A DNA stretch of 54,205 bases from Planctomycetota bacterium (GTDB taxonomy: Bacteria > Planctomycetota > UBA8742 > UBA2392). Within the stretch, counting starts at the first letter, position 1; each line of letters starts with the position of its first letter. Location of the stretch: contig JAGQRE010000010.1 in the NCBI GenBank assembly GCA_020425695.1, forward strand, positions 1-54,205, written 5' to 3'. The translations under genes and the position numbers were made by a program. This document shows, piece after piece, positions 7,396 through 16,125 of this stretch. The notes below the pieces were generated by a model. It was not told the DNA's origin. It was given only the letters and a program-made list of their open reading frames with translations, and searched no databases.

Positions 7396-8835
7396 CTAAT
7401 TGGCAGGCGGTCGCGTACTCGGCGTCAGAGGGAACCATACGGTGAAACAGGTTTTGCCGGGTTCTGACTCAAGCTCAATGTCGCCGCCGTGCTGCACGGT
7501 GACGATGCGGTGCACGATATCCAGCCCAAGTCCAGTACCGTCGCCCAGACCCTTGGTCGTAAAGAACGGCTCGAAAATCCGTTGCTGAATGTCCTCAGGA
7601 ATGCCGTGCCCGTCATCGCAGATACGGGCACAGACGCATTCGCCCTCGACCGCAATGTTCACCGTTAACGTGCCGCCTTCGTCCATTGCGTCGATCGCGT
7701 TGTCGATCAGGTTCGTCCAGATCTGGTTCAACTCGCCGGGATAGGCCGGGACCTTCGGCATGTCATCGGCGAAGTTGCGCACAACCTTCACCGACTTCTT
7801 ACGCAGCTTGTGCCCAAGAATCGCCAGGGTGCTCTCAATGCCGTCGCGAATGTCCACCGGCTGCTTGTCCGGGTTGCGGTCAAGATGCGCATGCACCTTG
7901 ATCGATTGCACCAGCCCTGAGATACGCTCGGCCGAAGATAGAATCTCCTGCACCATGCGATACGCCGCAGCCGATCCTTCAATCCATTGCAGCGCAGTGA
8001 CCAGTAACTCAGGCTCAACGCCGAGGCCATTTTCGAATTCGTCCAGGTCGTCCCCCTTCACACCCATGCTCACCAACTGCTCGGCCAGCACCCAGGATTC
8101 GCCGATGCCACGCTCTTCCAGCCAGTCGGAGACTTCATCTTCAAGCTCGCCGCGTTGCAGTGAAGTCAGCTTGTCTTCCGGCTCTCGCTGCATGAACTTG
8201 TCGCGGAAAGCCACGGCGCGCGCTATGTTCTCGGGCTTGATGTTGCGCCCCATCAGCTCGGGCGCAATCGTTTGCAGCTTGCGCATGCGATCAAGCAACT
8301 CGCTGGATGAGCGTTTCAGTGCGCTGGCCGGGTTGTTGAGTTCGTGTGCAAGCCCGGCTGCGAGCTTCCCCAGGGCGGACATCTTCTCGCGATGGTCAAT
8401 CAGCTTCGTACTTCCGCGCACGCGGTCGGACATGATCGAAACCAGACGCTGCCCCAGAACAGGGATCAGATGAAGCATCTCGCGGAATTCGTTCTTGTGG
8501 ATGCGATAGCCGACCGTGTTGCTGATAGCTCGCATGTCGCCACCCTGCTCAACGGCTCGCGAGTACGGGAGCGCACCGCCTACTGAGCCCGGCTTGCTCT
8601 CGCTGAACACTGAGGTCTGGCCACCGACGGCGAACTTCCACTGCAGTATCCCGGTGATCAGCACGTACATGTGGTCGGCCGGGTCACCCGCCCGCATGAT
8701 GAGCTGCCCCGCATCAACCTCAATGCGCTCGCCGTGGTGTTGCAACCACGCAAGCTGCTCCTTATTGAGCCCCTCGAAGACATCAAGGGAACTCAGGTCG
8801 GCGAGCGGAATCTCAGTCGCTGGAGTCACGCGCAT
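7396..8835 (-). CDS. Cyclic-nucleotide-binding histidine kinase
   Basis: A soluble two-component sensor kinase of 479 residues without membrane segments. Residues about 15-140 form a cNMP/Crp-like sensor (LFEGLNKEQLAWL-type start, DAGQLIMRAGDPADHMYVLITG). The phosphorylated histidine is H164 in KLAAGLAHELNNPASALKRS, followed by a helical insert and the ATPase domain: N box LNQIWTNLIDNAIDAMD, DDGHGIP, and GDGTGLGLDIVHRI. The ATG at 8835 comes one base after the stop of the response-regulator fusion gene, with GGAG about 8 bases upstream inside that gene; a much longer in-frame extension to 8982 would overlap its partner and is not supported. The partner regulator is almost certainly the neighbouring fusion protein. 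The ligand could be cAMP, inferred from the fold. Confidence 0.9.
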   Translation of the reverse strand: MRVTPATEIPLADLSSLDVFEGLNKEQLAWLQHHGERIEVDAGQLIMRAGDPADHMYVLITGILQWKFAVGGQTSVFSESKPGSVGGALPYSRAVEQGGDMRAISNTVGYRIHKNEFREMLHLIPVLGQRLVSIMSDRVRGSTKLIDHREKMSALGKLAAGLAHELNNPASALKRSSSELLDRMRKLQTIAPELMGRNIKPENIARAVAFRDKFMQREPEDKLTSLQRGELEDEVSDWLEERGIGESWVLAEQLVSMGVKGDDLDEFENGLGVEPELLVTALQWIEGSAAAYRMVQEILSSAERISGLVQSIKVHAHLDRNPDKQPVDIRDGIESTLAILGHKLRKKSVKVVRNFADDMPKVPAYPGELNQIWTNLIDNAIDAMDEGGTLTVNIAVEGECVCARICDDGHGIPEDIQQRIFEPFFTTKGLGDGTGLGLDIVHRIVTVQHGGDIELESEPGKTCFTVWFPLTPSTRPPAN

Positions 8836-8836
8836 T

Positions 8837-10492
8837 CTAGAGCTCCGCCAGATGACGATGGATAAACGCGACGGAAACGGATCCCTCGCCCACGGCCGAA
8901 GCCACACGCTTGATCGACTGGCTGCGTACGTCGCCCGCTGCGAAGACACCCGGAACGCTGCATTCGAGCAGGAATGGTTCACGCCTCAGAGGCCACTGCT
9001 TCAACGCAGCATCCTTGAGGGCCGGGCCGGTCAGAATGAACCCGTGACGGTCTCGTGCGATGCACTCTCCCAGCCAGTCGGTATGCGGCACCGCACCGAT
9101 GAAGACAAACACGTAGGAAGTCTCAACGCGTATGCTTTCGCCGCTTCGCCGGTTACGAAGGGTCAACGCCTCAAGGTTGGTTTCTCCGTGGCACCCGGCG
9201 ATCTCGGTGTTCACAAGTACGTCGATCGACGGATGTGCCTCAATACGCTCAACCAGATAGTTCGACATTTTCGCGGCCATCGACTCGCCGCGCACGAGCA
9301 TCACAACTTTGCTTGCGTGCTCGGCAAAGAACATCGCCGCCTGCCCGGCCGAATTGCCGGCACCGACGATGTAAATCTCTTTGCCTTTGCAGCCGACAGC
9401 TTCAGTCTTCGCCGCACCATAGAATAGCCCGCGACCAGCGAGTTTTCCGGCGCCCTCGCATGGCAGCTGCTGCCACGAAACTCCCATGGAAAGCATCAGG
9501 GCATGGCTGGCAATTTCTTTGCCGTTCGTAAGTTTCAGACGCTTGTATGGCCCATCGACAACCAAAGAGTTCACTTCGGTCGGTGACAGGATCTCTACGC
9601 CAAAGCGCGAAGCCTGCGTCACCGCCCGTCTTGCAAGGTCTCCGCCGGAAAGCCCTGCAGGGAAGCCTAGGTAGTTCTCGATCAGGCTACTGGTACCGGC
9701 CTGTCCGCCCGGCGCATGGCGTTCAATCAGAACGGTCTTGAGCCCTTCCGACGCGCCGTAGACCGCGGCGGCCAAACCGGCCGGCCCCGCGCCAACGATA
9801 GCCAGATCATAGAACTCGCTGCCGGCGACGGTCTTCATCCCGATTTCGTTGGCAAGCGTGCTTGTCTCGGGGCGTACCAACTTCTTCCCGCCGGGGAGTA
9901 GCACGAGAGGCAGTTTGCCGGCAGCTTCCGGGTTGGCGTCTATCAACTCAACGGCTTGCGCCGAGTTGTCGACGTCCAGAAATTCGTACGGCACCTGGTT
10001 GCTCGCCAGAAAATCTTTCAGGGCGTGGGTCTGAGCAGACCAGCGGTGACCGACAATACGCAGACCGCCGTAGCCAGGACGATAGGAGGCGCGCCAGTCA
10101 CCAAGCAGGTCGTCAATGACAGGATAGAGACGATCTTCGGGCGGGTCCCAAGGCTTCAGCAGGTAGTAGTCCACTTGTGACTGGTTGATGCTATCGATTG
10201 CAGCATTGGTGTCAGCATAGGCCGTGAGCAGGGCGCGCTTTGCGTCCGGGTATAGGGCCCGGGATTCCGCAAGAAACTGCGTGCCTTCCATTTTCGGCAT
10301 GCGCTGGTCCGAAAGAACCAACGCAACAGGCTCGCCGCGCTGCTTGAGCTCAGTCAGGGCATCCAGGCCCTCTCGCCCTGATGAAGCGCGCAGCACGCGA
10401 TAGGACTCGCCGTAGTGCTTGCGGATATCACGTGCAATCGCCCGCAACACTTCGGGTTCATCATCGACGATAAGGATTGCAGGCTTGGCCAC
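8837..10492 (-). CDS. Response regulator fused to a thioredoxin-reductase-like flavoprotein
   Basis: Three modules are visible in 551 residues. Residues 1-125 are a receiver domain with acidic pocket D10-D11 and phospho-acceptor D62 (VLSDQRMP), then LLTAYAD and YYLLKPW. Residues about 145-220 resemble a glutaredoxin-like fold in which the expected cysteines are absent (GHRWSAQTHALKDFL). Residues about 230-551 are a thioredoxin-reductase-type FAD/NAD(P)H enzyme: FAD loop AIVGAGPAGLAAAVYGA, GGQAGTSSLIENYLGFP, NAD(P) loop IYIVGAGNSAGQAA and C-terminal GVFAAGDVR. The usual CxxC is replaced (LFYGAAKTEA). Similar fusions are known in databases as fused response regulator/thioredoxin-disulfide reductase. 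Start is a GTG at 10492. It is the first gene of an operon with the cNMP kinase and a GNAT protein, so phosphorylation likely controls a flavin redox activity. Confidence 0.9.
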   Translation of the reverse strand: MAKPAILIVDDEPEVLRAIARDIRKHYGESYRVLRASSGREGLDALTELKQRGEPVALVLSDQRMPKMEGTQFLAESRALYPDAKRALLTAYADTNAAIDSINQSQVDYYLLKPWDPPEDRLYPVIDDLLGDWRASYRPGYGGLRIVGHRWSAQTHALKDFLASNQVPYEFLDVDNSAQAVELIDANPEAAGKLPLVLLPGGKKLVRPETSTLANEIGMKTVAGSEFYDLAIVGAGPAGLAAAVYGASEGLKTVLIERHAPGGQAGTSSLIENYLGFPAGLSGGDLARRAVTQASRFGVEILSPTEVNSLVVDGPYKRLKLTNGKEIASHALMLSMGVSWQQLPCEGAGKLAGRGLFYGAAKTEAVGCKGKEIYIVGAGNSAGQAAMFFAEHASKVVMLVRGESMAAKMSNYLVERIEAHPSIDVLVNTEIAGCHGETNLEALTLRNRRSGESIRVETSYVFVFIGAVPHTDWLGECIARDRHGFILTGPALKDAALKQWPLRREPFLLECSVPGVFAAGDVRSQSIKRVASAVGEGSVSVAFIHRHLAEL

Positions 10493-10574
10493 GACCGCCC
10501 CCGGATGCTTCCTGAACGCCGGCAGCTTGGCTTTTCATTCCGTTGGCGGCAACGGTCATGGTTCTGGATTGAAT

Positions 10575-10600
10575 AAGCCCCGGACATATGTCCGGGGCTT
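10575..10600. terminator. Palindromic terminator after tRNA-Ala
   Basis: A perfect 26-base palindrome (AAGCCCCGGACAT and its complement) lies 6 bases past the 3' end of tRNA-Ala. It can end the tRNA transcript and separates it from the signalling operon downstream. Confidence 0.75.
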
Positions 10601-10606
10601 GTGTTC

Positions 10607-10682
10607 TGGTGGACCAGTGGGGAGTCGAACCCCAGACCTTCTGAATGCCATTCAGATGCTCTACCAACTGAGCTACTGGCCC
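10607..10682 (-). tRNA. tRNA-Ala (anticodon GGC)
   Basis: The minus strand folds into a full cloverleaf: 7-base acceptor stem GGGCCAG / CTGGTCC, D arm GCTC...GAGC, anticodon stem TCTGA / TCAGA with loop ATGGCAT (anticodon GGC), T arm TGGGG TTCGACT CCCCA and an encoded CCA. The G3-U70 wobble pair, the alanine identity element, is present. Confidence 0.97.
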
Positions 10683-10707
10683 TGATTTTGACGTCAAAGC
10701 GGCCGGA

Positions 10708-10736
10708 AAGGTACTTTTGATCGCGCTAAAGCACAA
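10708..10736 (-). promoter_or_regulatory. Candidate promoter of tRNA-Ala
   Basis: On the minus strand TTGTGC (10736-10731) and TACCTT (10713-10708) are 17 bases apart, about 25 bases before the mature tRNA 5' end. The -10 is a weak match. Confidence 0.4.
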
Positions 10737-10792
10737 CAGGCAGAATACTGCTTTTCTGTCCCCCACCGCATGATTTCTGTTACCTTCCGCCC

Positions 10793-11929
10793 ATGAAACG
10801 GATCCTCCCGTTCCTTCTGATTGTCTGCGCCGCCGTTGTCATCAGCGCGCTGCTTCCCGCCCCGAAACGTGCTGAAGGCGCGGATGCAGGACAAGTCGCC
10901 CGCACGACCGGAATCCGCCTGCTCGGCGCGACCCGCGGCTACGCCACCACGGCCTTGTGGCTGCGGGCCGGAGATGCCTACCGGCGCGGCGATCTGTACG
11001 AAACACTCGCCGCCTATGACCTGATCCGAGAGCTTCAACCGCGCAACCCGGCCGTCTACAGTTATCTGGCATGGAACCAGGCTTACAACATATCGGCCCA
11101 GTTTCCCGAGCGCGAACGCCGCGCTGAGTGGGTCATTCGCGGGCTCGAAACCCTACATGAAGGGCAGCACAGCCTGCCCGACGACGCCTCATTACGGCTT
11201 GATGAGTGGAACTTCATCCTGAACCGCTCGGGCGGCTATCCATCAGCCATTATGGATACCGAGCGTAAAACGTTCGGCGAAGCCAACCCGGTCTGGAACC
11301 TCGTCGTTGAAACTGCCCTCGGTATTGAAGACAGCCTTTCAGCCGAAGACGCCGCCGCGCTGGACGTATTTCTTGACGAAGTCGGGTTGCAACTCGATCT
11401 GTTTGACAAGGCTGACACGCTTAGCCAGTTGCCGGAAGAAGACCGCGCGCGCCTGCTTAATCCCGCGTTCGAAGAACTCAGCCCTGAGCAGCAGGGGGTG
11501 CTAGGTGAGGCGTTTCCGCCATTTGAGCGCTTCCAGTTGCGGGCACTCTTCGGGCTTAGCCCTGACATCCTCAGCTATCTGGCTCTGGCTCATTGGGCTC
11601 GTTTACACGCAATGGTGCTGGCAATCACGCCCGGAATGCAGTCTGAGCCGCACGGGTTGGATATCGAGGCTGCGTTGCTGAATAGCGTTCGTTTAGCGGC
11701 TCGCAGGCTTCCACCGATTCTCGGCACGGAGGCTGAGCAAGAATTTGTCCGACGTTATAAGGAAGCAGTTGCCAATGCGTTTCTCTCGGGTATAGAGAAC
11801 GCCCTTCGGATTGGTGGTCGCAGTGCCGCCAACGAATTTGTGGACGCCATGAGAATCAACTTCGAGGACCAGCCCGATTTGCTGCCCCCGGAGATGATAG
11901 ACCGAGCGCATCAGGAGATTGAGGAATGA
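10793..11929 (+). CDS. Signal-anchored TPR-like protein coupled to hppA
   Basis: Not recognised as a characterised family. The N-terminus (MKRILPFLLIVCAAVVISALLP) is a signal peptide or single membrane anchor. Residues about 40-100 contain TPR-like helices (LWLRAGDAYRRGDLYETLAAYDLIRELQPRNP AVYSYLAW, split here as one helical stretch), and the remaining 270 residues look alpha-helical with no visible catalytic motif. Length is 378 residues. The stop overlaps the hppA start in an ATGA junction, so translation of the two is tied. No ribosome site precedes the ATG; a TACCTT box ends six bases before it, which would make the transcript leaderless. Because it is membrane-anchored and coupled to the pyrophosphatase, a role as an accessory or assembly partner is possible, but that is inference. 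Confidence 0.85.
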   Translation: MKRILPFLLIVCAAVVISALLPAPKRAEGADAGQVARTTGIRLLGATRGYATTALWLRAGDAYRRGDLYETLAAYDLIRELQPRNPAVYSYLAWNQAYNISAQFPERERRAEWVIRGLETLHEGQHSLPDDASLRLDEWNFILNRSGGYPSAIMDTERKTFGEANPVWNLVVETALGIEDSLSAEDAAALDVFLDEVGLQLDLFDKADTLSQLPEEDRARLLNPAFEELSPEQQGVLGEAFPPFERFQLRALFGLSPDILSYLALAHWARLHAMVLAITPGMQSEPHGLDIEAALLNSVRLAARRLPPILGTEAEQEFVRRYKEAVANAFLSGIENALRIGGRSAANEFVDAMRINFEDQPDLLPPEMIDRAHQEIEE

Positions 11930-14862
11930 TTGTTTCCCTCCGCGGAAGACCTTTTTCCGTCTCGCCCGTCAAACTGCTAACCAGCTTTTCGTTCATGCTG
12001 GCGGGTGTACTTCTTTGCTTCGCAGCATTGACCCACGACGGTGGCCCGGCGGAGTTCTTCCGTCTTGGCGGCATCGTCGACACGGCAGCCTCTGCGATCG
12101 GCTACGAGTCGGGCAATGACGGCGTACTGATCGCCGCCAGCAAGGCGCGTAGCTGGGTCCAGGACGACAAGGCGTGGGAACAGGGAAGCATGTGGGGCAG
12201 CGGCTGGAACGCCACCTACGGCATCCTGACAATCGTCCTCGGGCTTGCGGGCGCGGGGTTGGCGCTTGCAACCGCCAAGAAGTTCTTCGGGCAGGTCAAG
12301 GCGGCCGCGCCGGGCAACGAGCGCATGGTTGAAATCGCCGAACACGTCCGTGAGGGCGCTATGGCGTATCTCGTACGCCAGCGCCGGATTGTGCTGCCTG
12401 TGCTGCTTGGTACGGCGGTCGTCATCGGGCTCATCAACTTTGCCGGCCCGCACTGGTGGCTGGGTTTGTTTGTCATCGTCGGTCTCGCAACCGGCGGCGC
12501 ATGCAGCTTCCTGACCGGCTGGTGGGGTATGCGCACCGCAACCATGGCCAGTTCACGCACGGCATGGGCATGCAAAGAAGGCGGACTAAACGCCGGGCTT
12601 CAGGTGGCATTCAAGGCCGGTGCCGTCATGGGCCTCTCAGTCGTTGGCCTAGGCATTGCGTTCATTACGTTCTGGTTCTTCATCATGGTCGGTCTTGTAG
12701 ACATTGCTGAGGGTGTAACTCTCAACGATGTTTCCAACGCCATGATTACCTTCGGTCTCGGCGCTTCACTTGTCGCTTTGTTTGCACGTGTGGGCGGCGG
12801 CATCTTCACAAAGGCCGCAGACGTCGGTGCTGACCTTGTTGGCAAGGTTGAGGCCGGCATTCCCGAAGACGACCCGCGCAACCCAGCCACAATTGCCGAC
12901 AACGTTGGTGACAACGTCGGCGACGTCGCAGGCATGGGTGCCGACCTTTACGAGTCGTACGTCGGTTCGATCCTCGCGGCCATCGCGCTTTCATGGAGCG
13001 CCGCGCTTGCCCTCAACAAGAACCCGTTCGGCTTTGCCATGGCACCAGTTGCCATTGCGGCCTTCGGCATCATCCTCTCGGTGTTCAGCACCCGATTCGT
13101 CAAGACGGACGAAGGCGCGACGCTGCACCAGTTGCTGGGCTCACTGCACAAGGGCGTGAACGTCGCGTCTATCTCAGTAGGTGTGTTCGCCCTCCCCATT
13201 TGCTTCTTGGCTTTCCGCGAAATGGGCTTCTTCATGTGGTTGGCGGTTGTGACTGGACTGGGCGCCGGGCTAGTTATCGCTTGGGGCTCAGAGCGTTACA
13301 CAGCATATGACTACGAGCCTACTCAAGGCATCGCCAAACAATCCGTCACCGGCCCCGCCACCGTCATCATTGGCGGTCTCGCCGTCGGTATGATGTCCAC
13401 CTGGATTCCGATTATGACCGTCGCGGTAGCCACGCTACTGGCCTTCGGCTTCGGTGGCGGTTTCGCAGCCCCGGCCGCTGGTCTGTACGCCGTTGCTTTG
13501 GCTGCCGTCGGCATGCTCAGCACACTTGGCATCACCCTGGCGACTGACGCATACGGCCCGATCGCCGACAATGCCGGCGGTAACGCAGAAATGGCGGGGC
13601 TCCCACCGGAAGTTCGCGAACGCACCGACGCACTGGACAGTCTTGGCAACACCACGGCAGCCATCGGCAAGGGCTTTGCCATCGGGTCGGCAGCGCTGAC
13701 GGCGCTGGCATTGATCGCGAGTTACAGCGATTCGATTCAGTCGTTCATCGTGGCAGGCAAAGACATTGATTTCAGTTTCTCAAGCCTCGCCATCATGTCG
13801 CCACAGGTAATCATCGGGCTGTTCATTGGCTCAATGCTTGTGTTCGTCTTTGGTGCACTGACTATGCAGGCGGTTGGTGACGCGGCAAAGGAAATGGTTG
13901 AAGAGGTTCGTCGCCAGTTCCGTGACATCCCCGGCATCATGGAAGGCACCGGCAAGCCCGACTACGCCAGCTGCGTTGACATCTCGACCAGTGCTGCCTT
14001 GCGCAAGATGGTGGTTCCTTCACTGATCGCAGTGGCCGGCCCGATTGTGACCGGCGTGCTGTTCGGTGCGGGCGCTGTGTTCGGTCTTCTGGCTGGCGGT
14101 CTCGCCACCGGTTTCGCCATGGCCGTGATGATGGCCAATGCAGGCGGCGCCTGGGACAACGCCAAGAAGTGGGTCGAAAAGGGCGGACTGGCTGAGAAGT
14201 TCATTGAAGAAGGCGTCTACAACCCAGCCGTCGAAGACAAAGCTCTTGAAGCCGTAGACGGCGACCAGGGCGGGCCGGACGGCAAGAAGAAATCTGAAAG
14301 CAAGAAGAAGTCGGCCGCGAAGAAGTCTAGCGCCAAGAAGAAGAGCGCGAGCTCGAAATCCAAGAAGACTTCAACCCGCGCCAAGAAGTCGGATGACGAA
14401 GCGAAGGAAGCAAAGAAGGAAGAAGTCACTGCCGATGCGGATGCTGACACCGGAAGCGACGAAGGCGACAGCGCACCGGGCAATGAACCGGAAGAGTCCG
14501 TCACCAAGCCCGCAGAAGCAACTGAGGAAAAGCCCGTAGAAGAGAAGCCAGCCGAACCTGTGGCTGCCGAAGAGAAGCCAGTAGCAAAGGCCGAAGAAAA
14601 GCCCGAGGCCCCGGCACCGGTCGCTGCTTCCTCCAAGCCCAAGTACAAGCGCTACGTGAAGGGTACTCCAGAGCACACGGCAACTGTTGTAGGCGACACC
14701 GTTGGCGACCCGTTCAAGGATACCTCCGGGCCGTCCATGAATATTCTGGTCAAGTTGATGTCCATGGTGGCGGTTGCAACCGTCGCGCTGATCATGGTAG
14801 TCAACGATGGCAACGGCATCCTGCCCTGGATCTTCAAGGCCATCTTCACCAGCAGCAACTAG
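11926..14862 (+). CDS. hppA: Membrane-bound cation-translocating pyrophosphatase with a charged insertion
   Basis: This enzyme hydrolyses pyrophosphate and pumps H+ (or Na+) across the inner membrane. Substrate motifs are intact: DVGADLVGKVEAGIPEDDPR, then ADNVGDNVGDVAGMGADLYES, TDAYGPIADNAGGNAEMAGL and GDTVGDPFKDTSGPS. The sequence GNTTAAIGKG has alanine where potassium-independent enzymes usually have lysine, so a potassium-dependent type is likely. About 15-16 hydrophobic segments are visible. Length of 978 residues is far over the usual 650-800, mainly because residues about 782-905 are a low-complexity stretch rich in Lys, Ser, Ala, Glu and Pro, placed just before the last conserved loop and final helix (VKLMSMVAVATVALIMVV). 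The N-terminus is also extended by about 90 residues before the helix ATYGILTIVLGLAGAGLALA. The start overlaps the stop of the preceding gene by four bases. Confidence 0.95.
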   Translation: MIVSLRGRPFSVSPVKLLTSFSFMLAGVLLCFAALTHDGGPAEFFRLGGIVDTAASAIGYESGNDGVLIAASKARSWVQDDKAWEQGSMWGSGWNATYGILTIVLGLAGAGLALATAKKFFGQVKAAAPGNERMVEIAEHVREGAMAYLVRQRRIVLPVLLGTAVVIGLINFAGPHWWLGLFVIVGLATGGACSFLTGWWGMRTATMASSRTAWACKEGGLNAGLQVAFKAGAVMGLSVVGLGIAFITFWFFIMVGLVDIAEGVTLNDVSNAMITFGLGASLVALFARVGGGIFTKAADVGADLVGKVEAGIPEDDPRNPATIADNVGDNVGDVAGMGADLYESYVGSILAAIALSWSAALALNKNPFGFAMAPVAIAAFGIILSVFSTRFVKTDEGATLHQLLGSLHKGVNVASISVGVFALPICFLAFREMGFFMWLAVVTGLGAGLVIAWGSERYTAYDYEPTQGIAKQSVTGPATVIIGGLAVGMMSTWIPIMTVAVATLLAFGFGGGFAAPAAGLYAVALAAVGMLSTLGITLATDAYGPIADNAGGNAEMAGLPPEVRERTDALDSLGNTTAAIGKGFAIGSAALTALALIASYSDSIQSFIVAGKDIDFSFSSLAIMSPQVIIGLFIGSMLVFVFGALTMQAVGDAAKEMVEEVRRQFRDIPGIMEGTGKPDYASCVDISTSAALRKMVVPSLIAVAGPIVTGVLFGAGAVFGLLAGGLATGFAMAVMMANAGGAWDNAKKWVEKGGLAEKFIEEGVYNPAVEDKALEAVDGDQGGPDGKKKSESKKKSAAKKSSAKKKSASSKSKKTSTRAKKSDDEAKEAKKEEVTADADADTGSDEGDSAPGNEPEESVTKPAEATEEKPVEEKPAEPVAAEEKPVAKAEEKPEAPAPVAASSKPKYKRYVKGTPEHTATVVGDTVGDPFKDTSGPSMNILVKLMSMVAVATVALIMVVNDGNGILPWIFKAIFTSSN

Positions 14863-14880
14863 TACACACATCCCTCACCA

Positions 14881-14906
14881 AACCGGACGCCCTCGGGCGT
14901 CCGGTT
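14881..14906 (+). terminator. Terminator after hppA
   Basis: AACCGGACGCC pairs with GGCGTCCGGTT around a 4-base loop, 18 bases after the hppA stop and followed by TACTTTT. It separates the hppA pair from the next gene. Confidence 0.8.
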
Positions 14907-14911
14907 TACTT

Positions 14912-14939
14912 TTGCGAGGCGACGATCTGCGCCTATGCT
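14912..14939 (+). promoter_or_regulatory. Candidate promoter giving a leaderless transcript
   Basis: TTGCGA (14912-14917) and TATGCT (14934-14939) are 16 bases apart. The -10 ends six bases before the ATG of the next gene, so transcription would begin at or next to the start codon; no ribosome site is visible. Confidence 0.5.
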
Positions 14940-14945
14940 ACAGAC

Positions 14946-16040
14946 ATGATCCGAGTGCTTCTGTTGTTCAGCGTGTTCTGCGCACCGCTACTGGCCGTCG
15001 CGTCTTCGACCGAGAGCCCGCTGGCGCTCGACTCGCTAGATGTCATTGCGGTCCTAAGCATGAAGGGCGAGAGCATCGAAGCGGAGATCACCTGTACGGC
15101 TTCGCTTCGAAACACGGGTGGATCAGCGAGTGTTGAACTGCAACTGCCTGTCGGGCTTGTCCCAAAGTCAGAGCGAGAAGAGTTCGCGATCACCGTCGGC
15201 ACGGCGCTCATTCAAGCGCAGAAACAACGCAACGAGCACTTCCTCTGGACCGTGCACTTCGATGCTGATCAGGTCCGCTCAGTTACGTGGACCATCACCC
15301 GTGGAGTCGCCCAAATGCCGCAAGCTCACCCACTGGGCCGCACGCAGTTGACCGTTCCGTTGGACCACATCCAGAATCTTGTTCAGCTACCGGAGTCTCT
15401 CGGCATCGAAATCCGCCACGCCGGATTCGCGCCTGAGTTGTTCGGGCAGCCCGGTGAAGACCGAGTCCTTTTGCGCCAGCCCATTGCCGAGCGCATTGAA
15501 GATTTCTCGTACCAATGGTTCACGACGACTCTTGGCCAGAAAACGAACGCTCTCGAAGAGCGTCTTAGCGAATTCACAGACTCCCAACGCATCCCGGAAA
15601 ACCGTTCTTACACACAAACCTTGGTCAGCTTGACTGAACTCTACGAGCTCGCCGAAAACCAGGTGGGCTTGGCCGAAACTTGCTCGGTACTTGCAGACCT
15701 CGAGGTCACGGCCGGGCACGTCATCACCCATTGCGGTCCGTGGGCCGCATGGCGTACATACGTTCCGTGGCGGTTGCGCCAGCTGCAGGCACTGAAAGCA
15801 GCACAGGGCGAAACCGCCGACTGCGTCAAGGCTTGCCTGACACTGATGGAGAAATGCTGGGCTGCCTATACTGAGGCCACGAACTTCGCACGCCCGTTTG
15901 ACCATTTCGATGTGGCGAAGTTCGGGGCTTTTTGGGACTACGACTGGGTCAGCACCCGCGACCTTTACGCAACGGCACTGGAACTCGATGACAAGCCGGA
16001 GATGGCGGCAGAAGTCCGGAAGACCGACACGCCCCAGTGA
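14946..16040 (+). CDS. Secreted protein of unknown function
   Basis: Not recognised. Residues 1-19 are a Sec signal peptide (MIRVLLLFSVFCAPLLAVA). Residues about 25-150 are beta-rich and resemble an immunoglobulin-like or C2-like fold (ITCTASLRNTGGSASVELQLPVGL, FLWTVHFDADQVRSVTWTITRG). Residues about 190-364 are helical and cysteine-containing (CSVLADLEV, HCGPW, DCVKACLTLMEKCW), perhaps TPR-like. Length is 364 residues. The product is probably periplasmic. It stands between the hppA terminator and the TPR/metallopeptidase gene, 85 bases upstream of the latter on the same strand, so the two may form one unit. Confidence 0.82.
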   Translation: MIRVLLLFSVFCAPLLAVASSTESPLALDSLDVIAVLSMKGESIEAEITCTASLRNTGGSASVELQLPVGLVPKSEREEFAITVGTALIQAQKQRNEHFLWTVHFDADQVRSVTWTITRGVAQMPQAHPLGRTQLTVPLDHIQNLVQLPESLGIEIRHAGFAPELFGQPGEDRVLLRQPIAERIEDFSYQWFTTTLGQKTNALEERLSEFTDSQRIPENRSYTQTLVSLTELYELAENQVGLAETCSVLADLEVTAGHVITHCGPWAAWRTYVPWRLRQLQALKAAQGETADCVKACLTLMEKCWAAYTEATNFARPFDHFDVAKFGAFWDYDWVSTRDLYATALELDDKPEMAAEVRKTDTPQ

Positions 16041-16125
16041 ATTTCGCCCGTCGGCAGGCGAATGGTGCTGCACGGTCGCGTTGAATCTCGGATAATGAGG
16101 TCAGTCGTGTCTGACGGGAGGGTTG

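Noticed and set aside
8836..8982. An extended start for the histidine kinase at 8982
   Set aside because: The extra 49 residues lie within the response-regulator fusion gene and are not part of any domain; ATG 8835 has a proper ribosome site.
7760..9427. Long plus-strand frames opposite the kinase and flavoprotein genes
   Set aside because: Serine/arginine-rich shadow translations of the real minus-strand genes.
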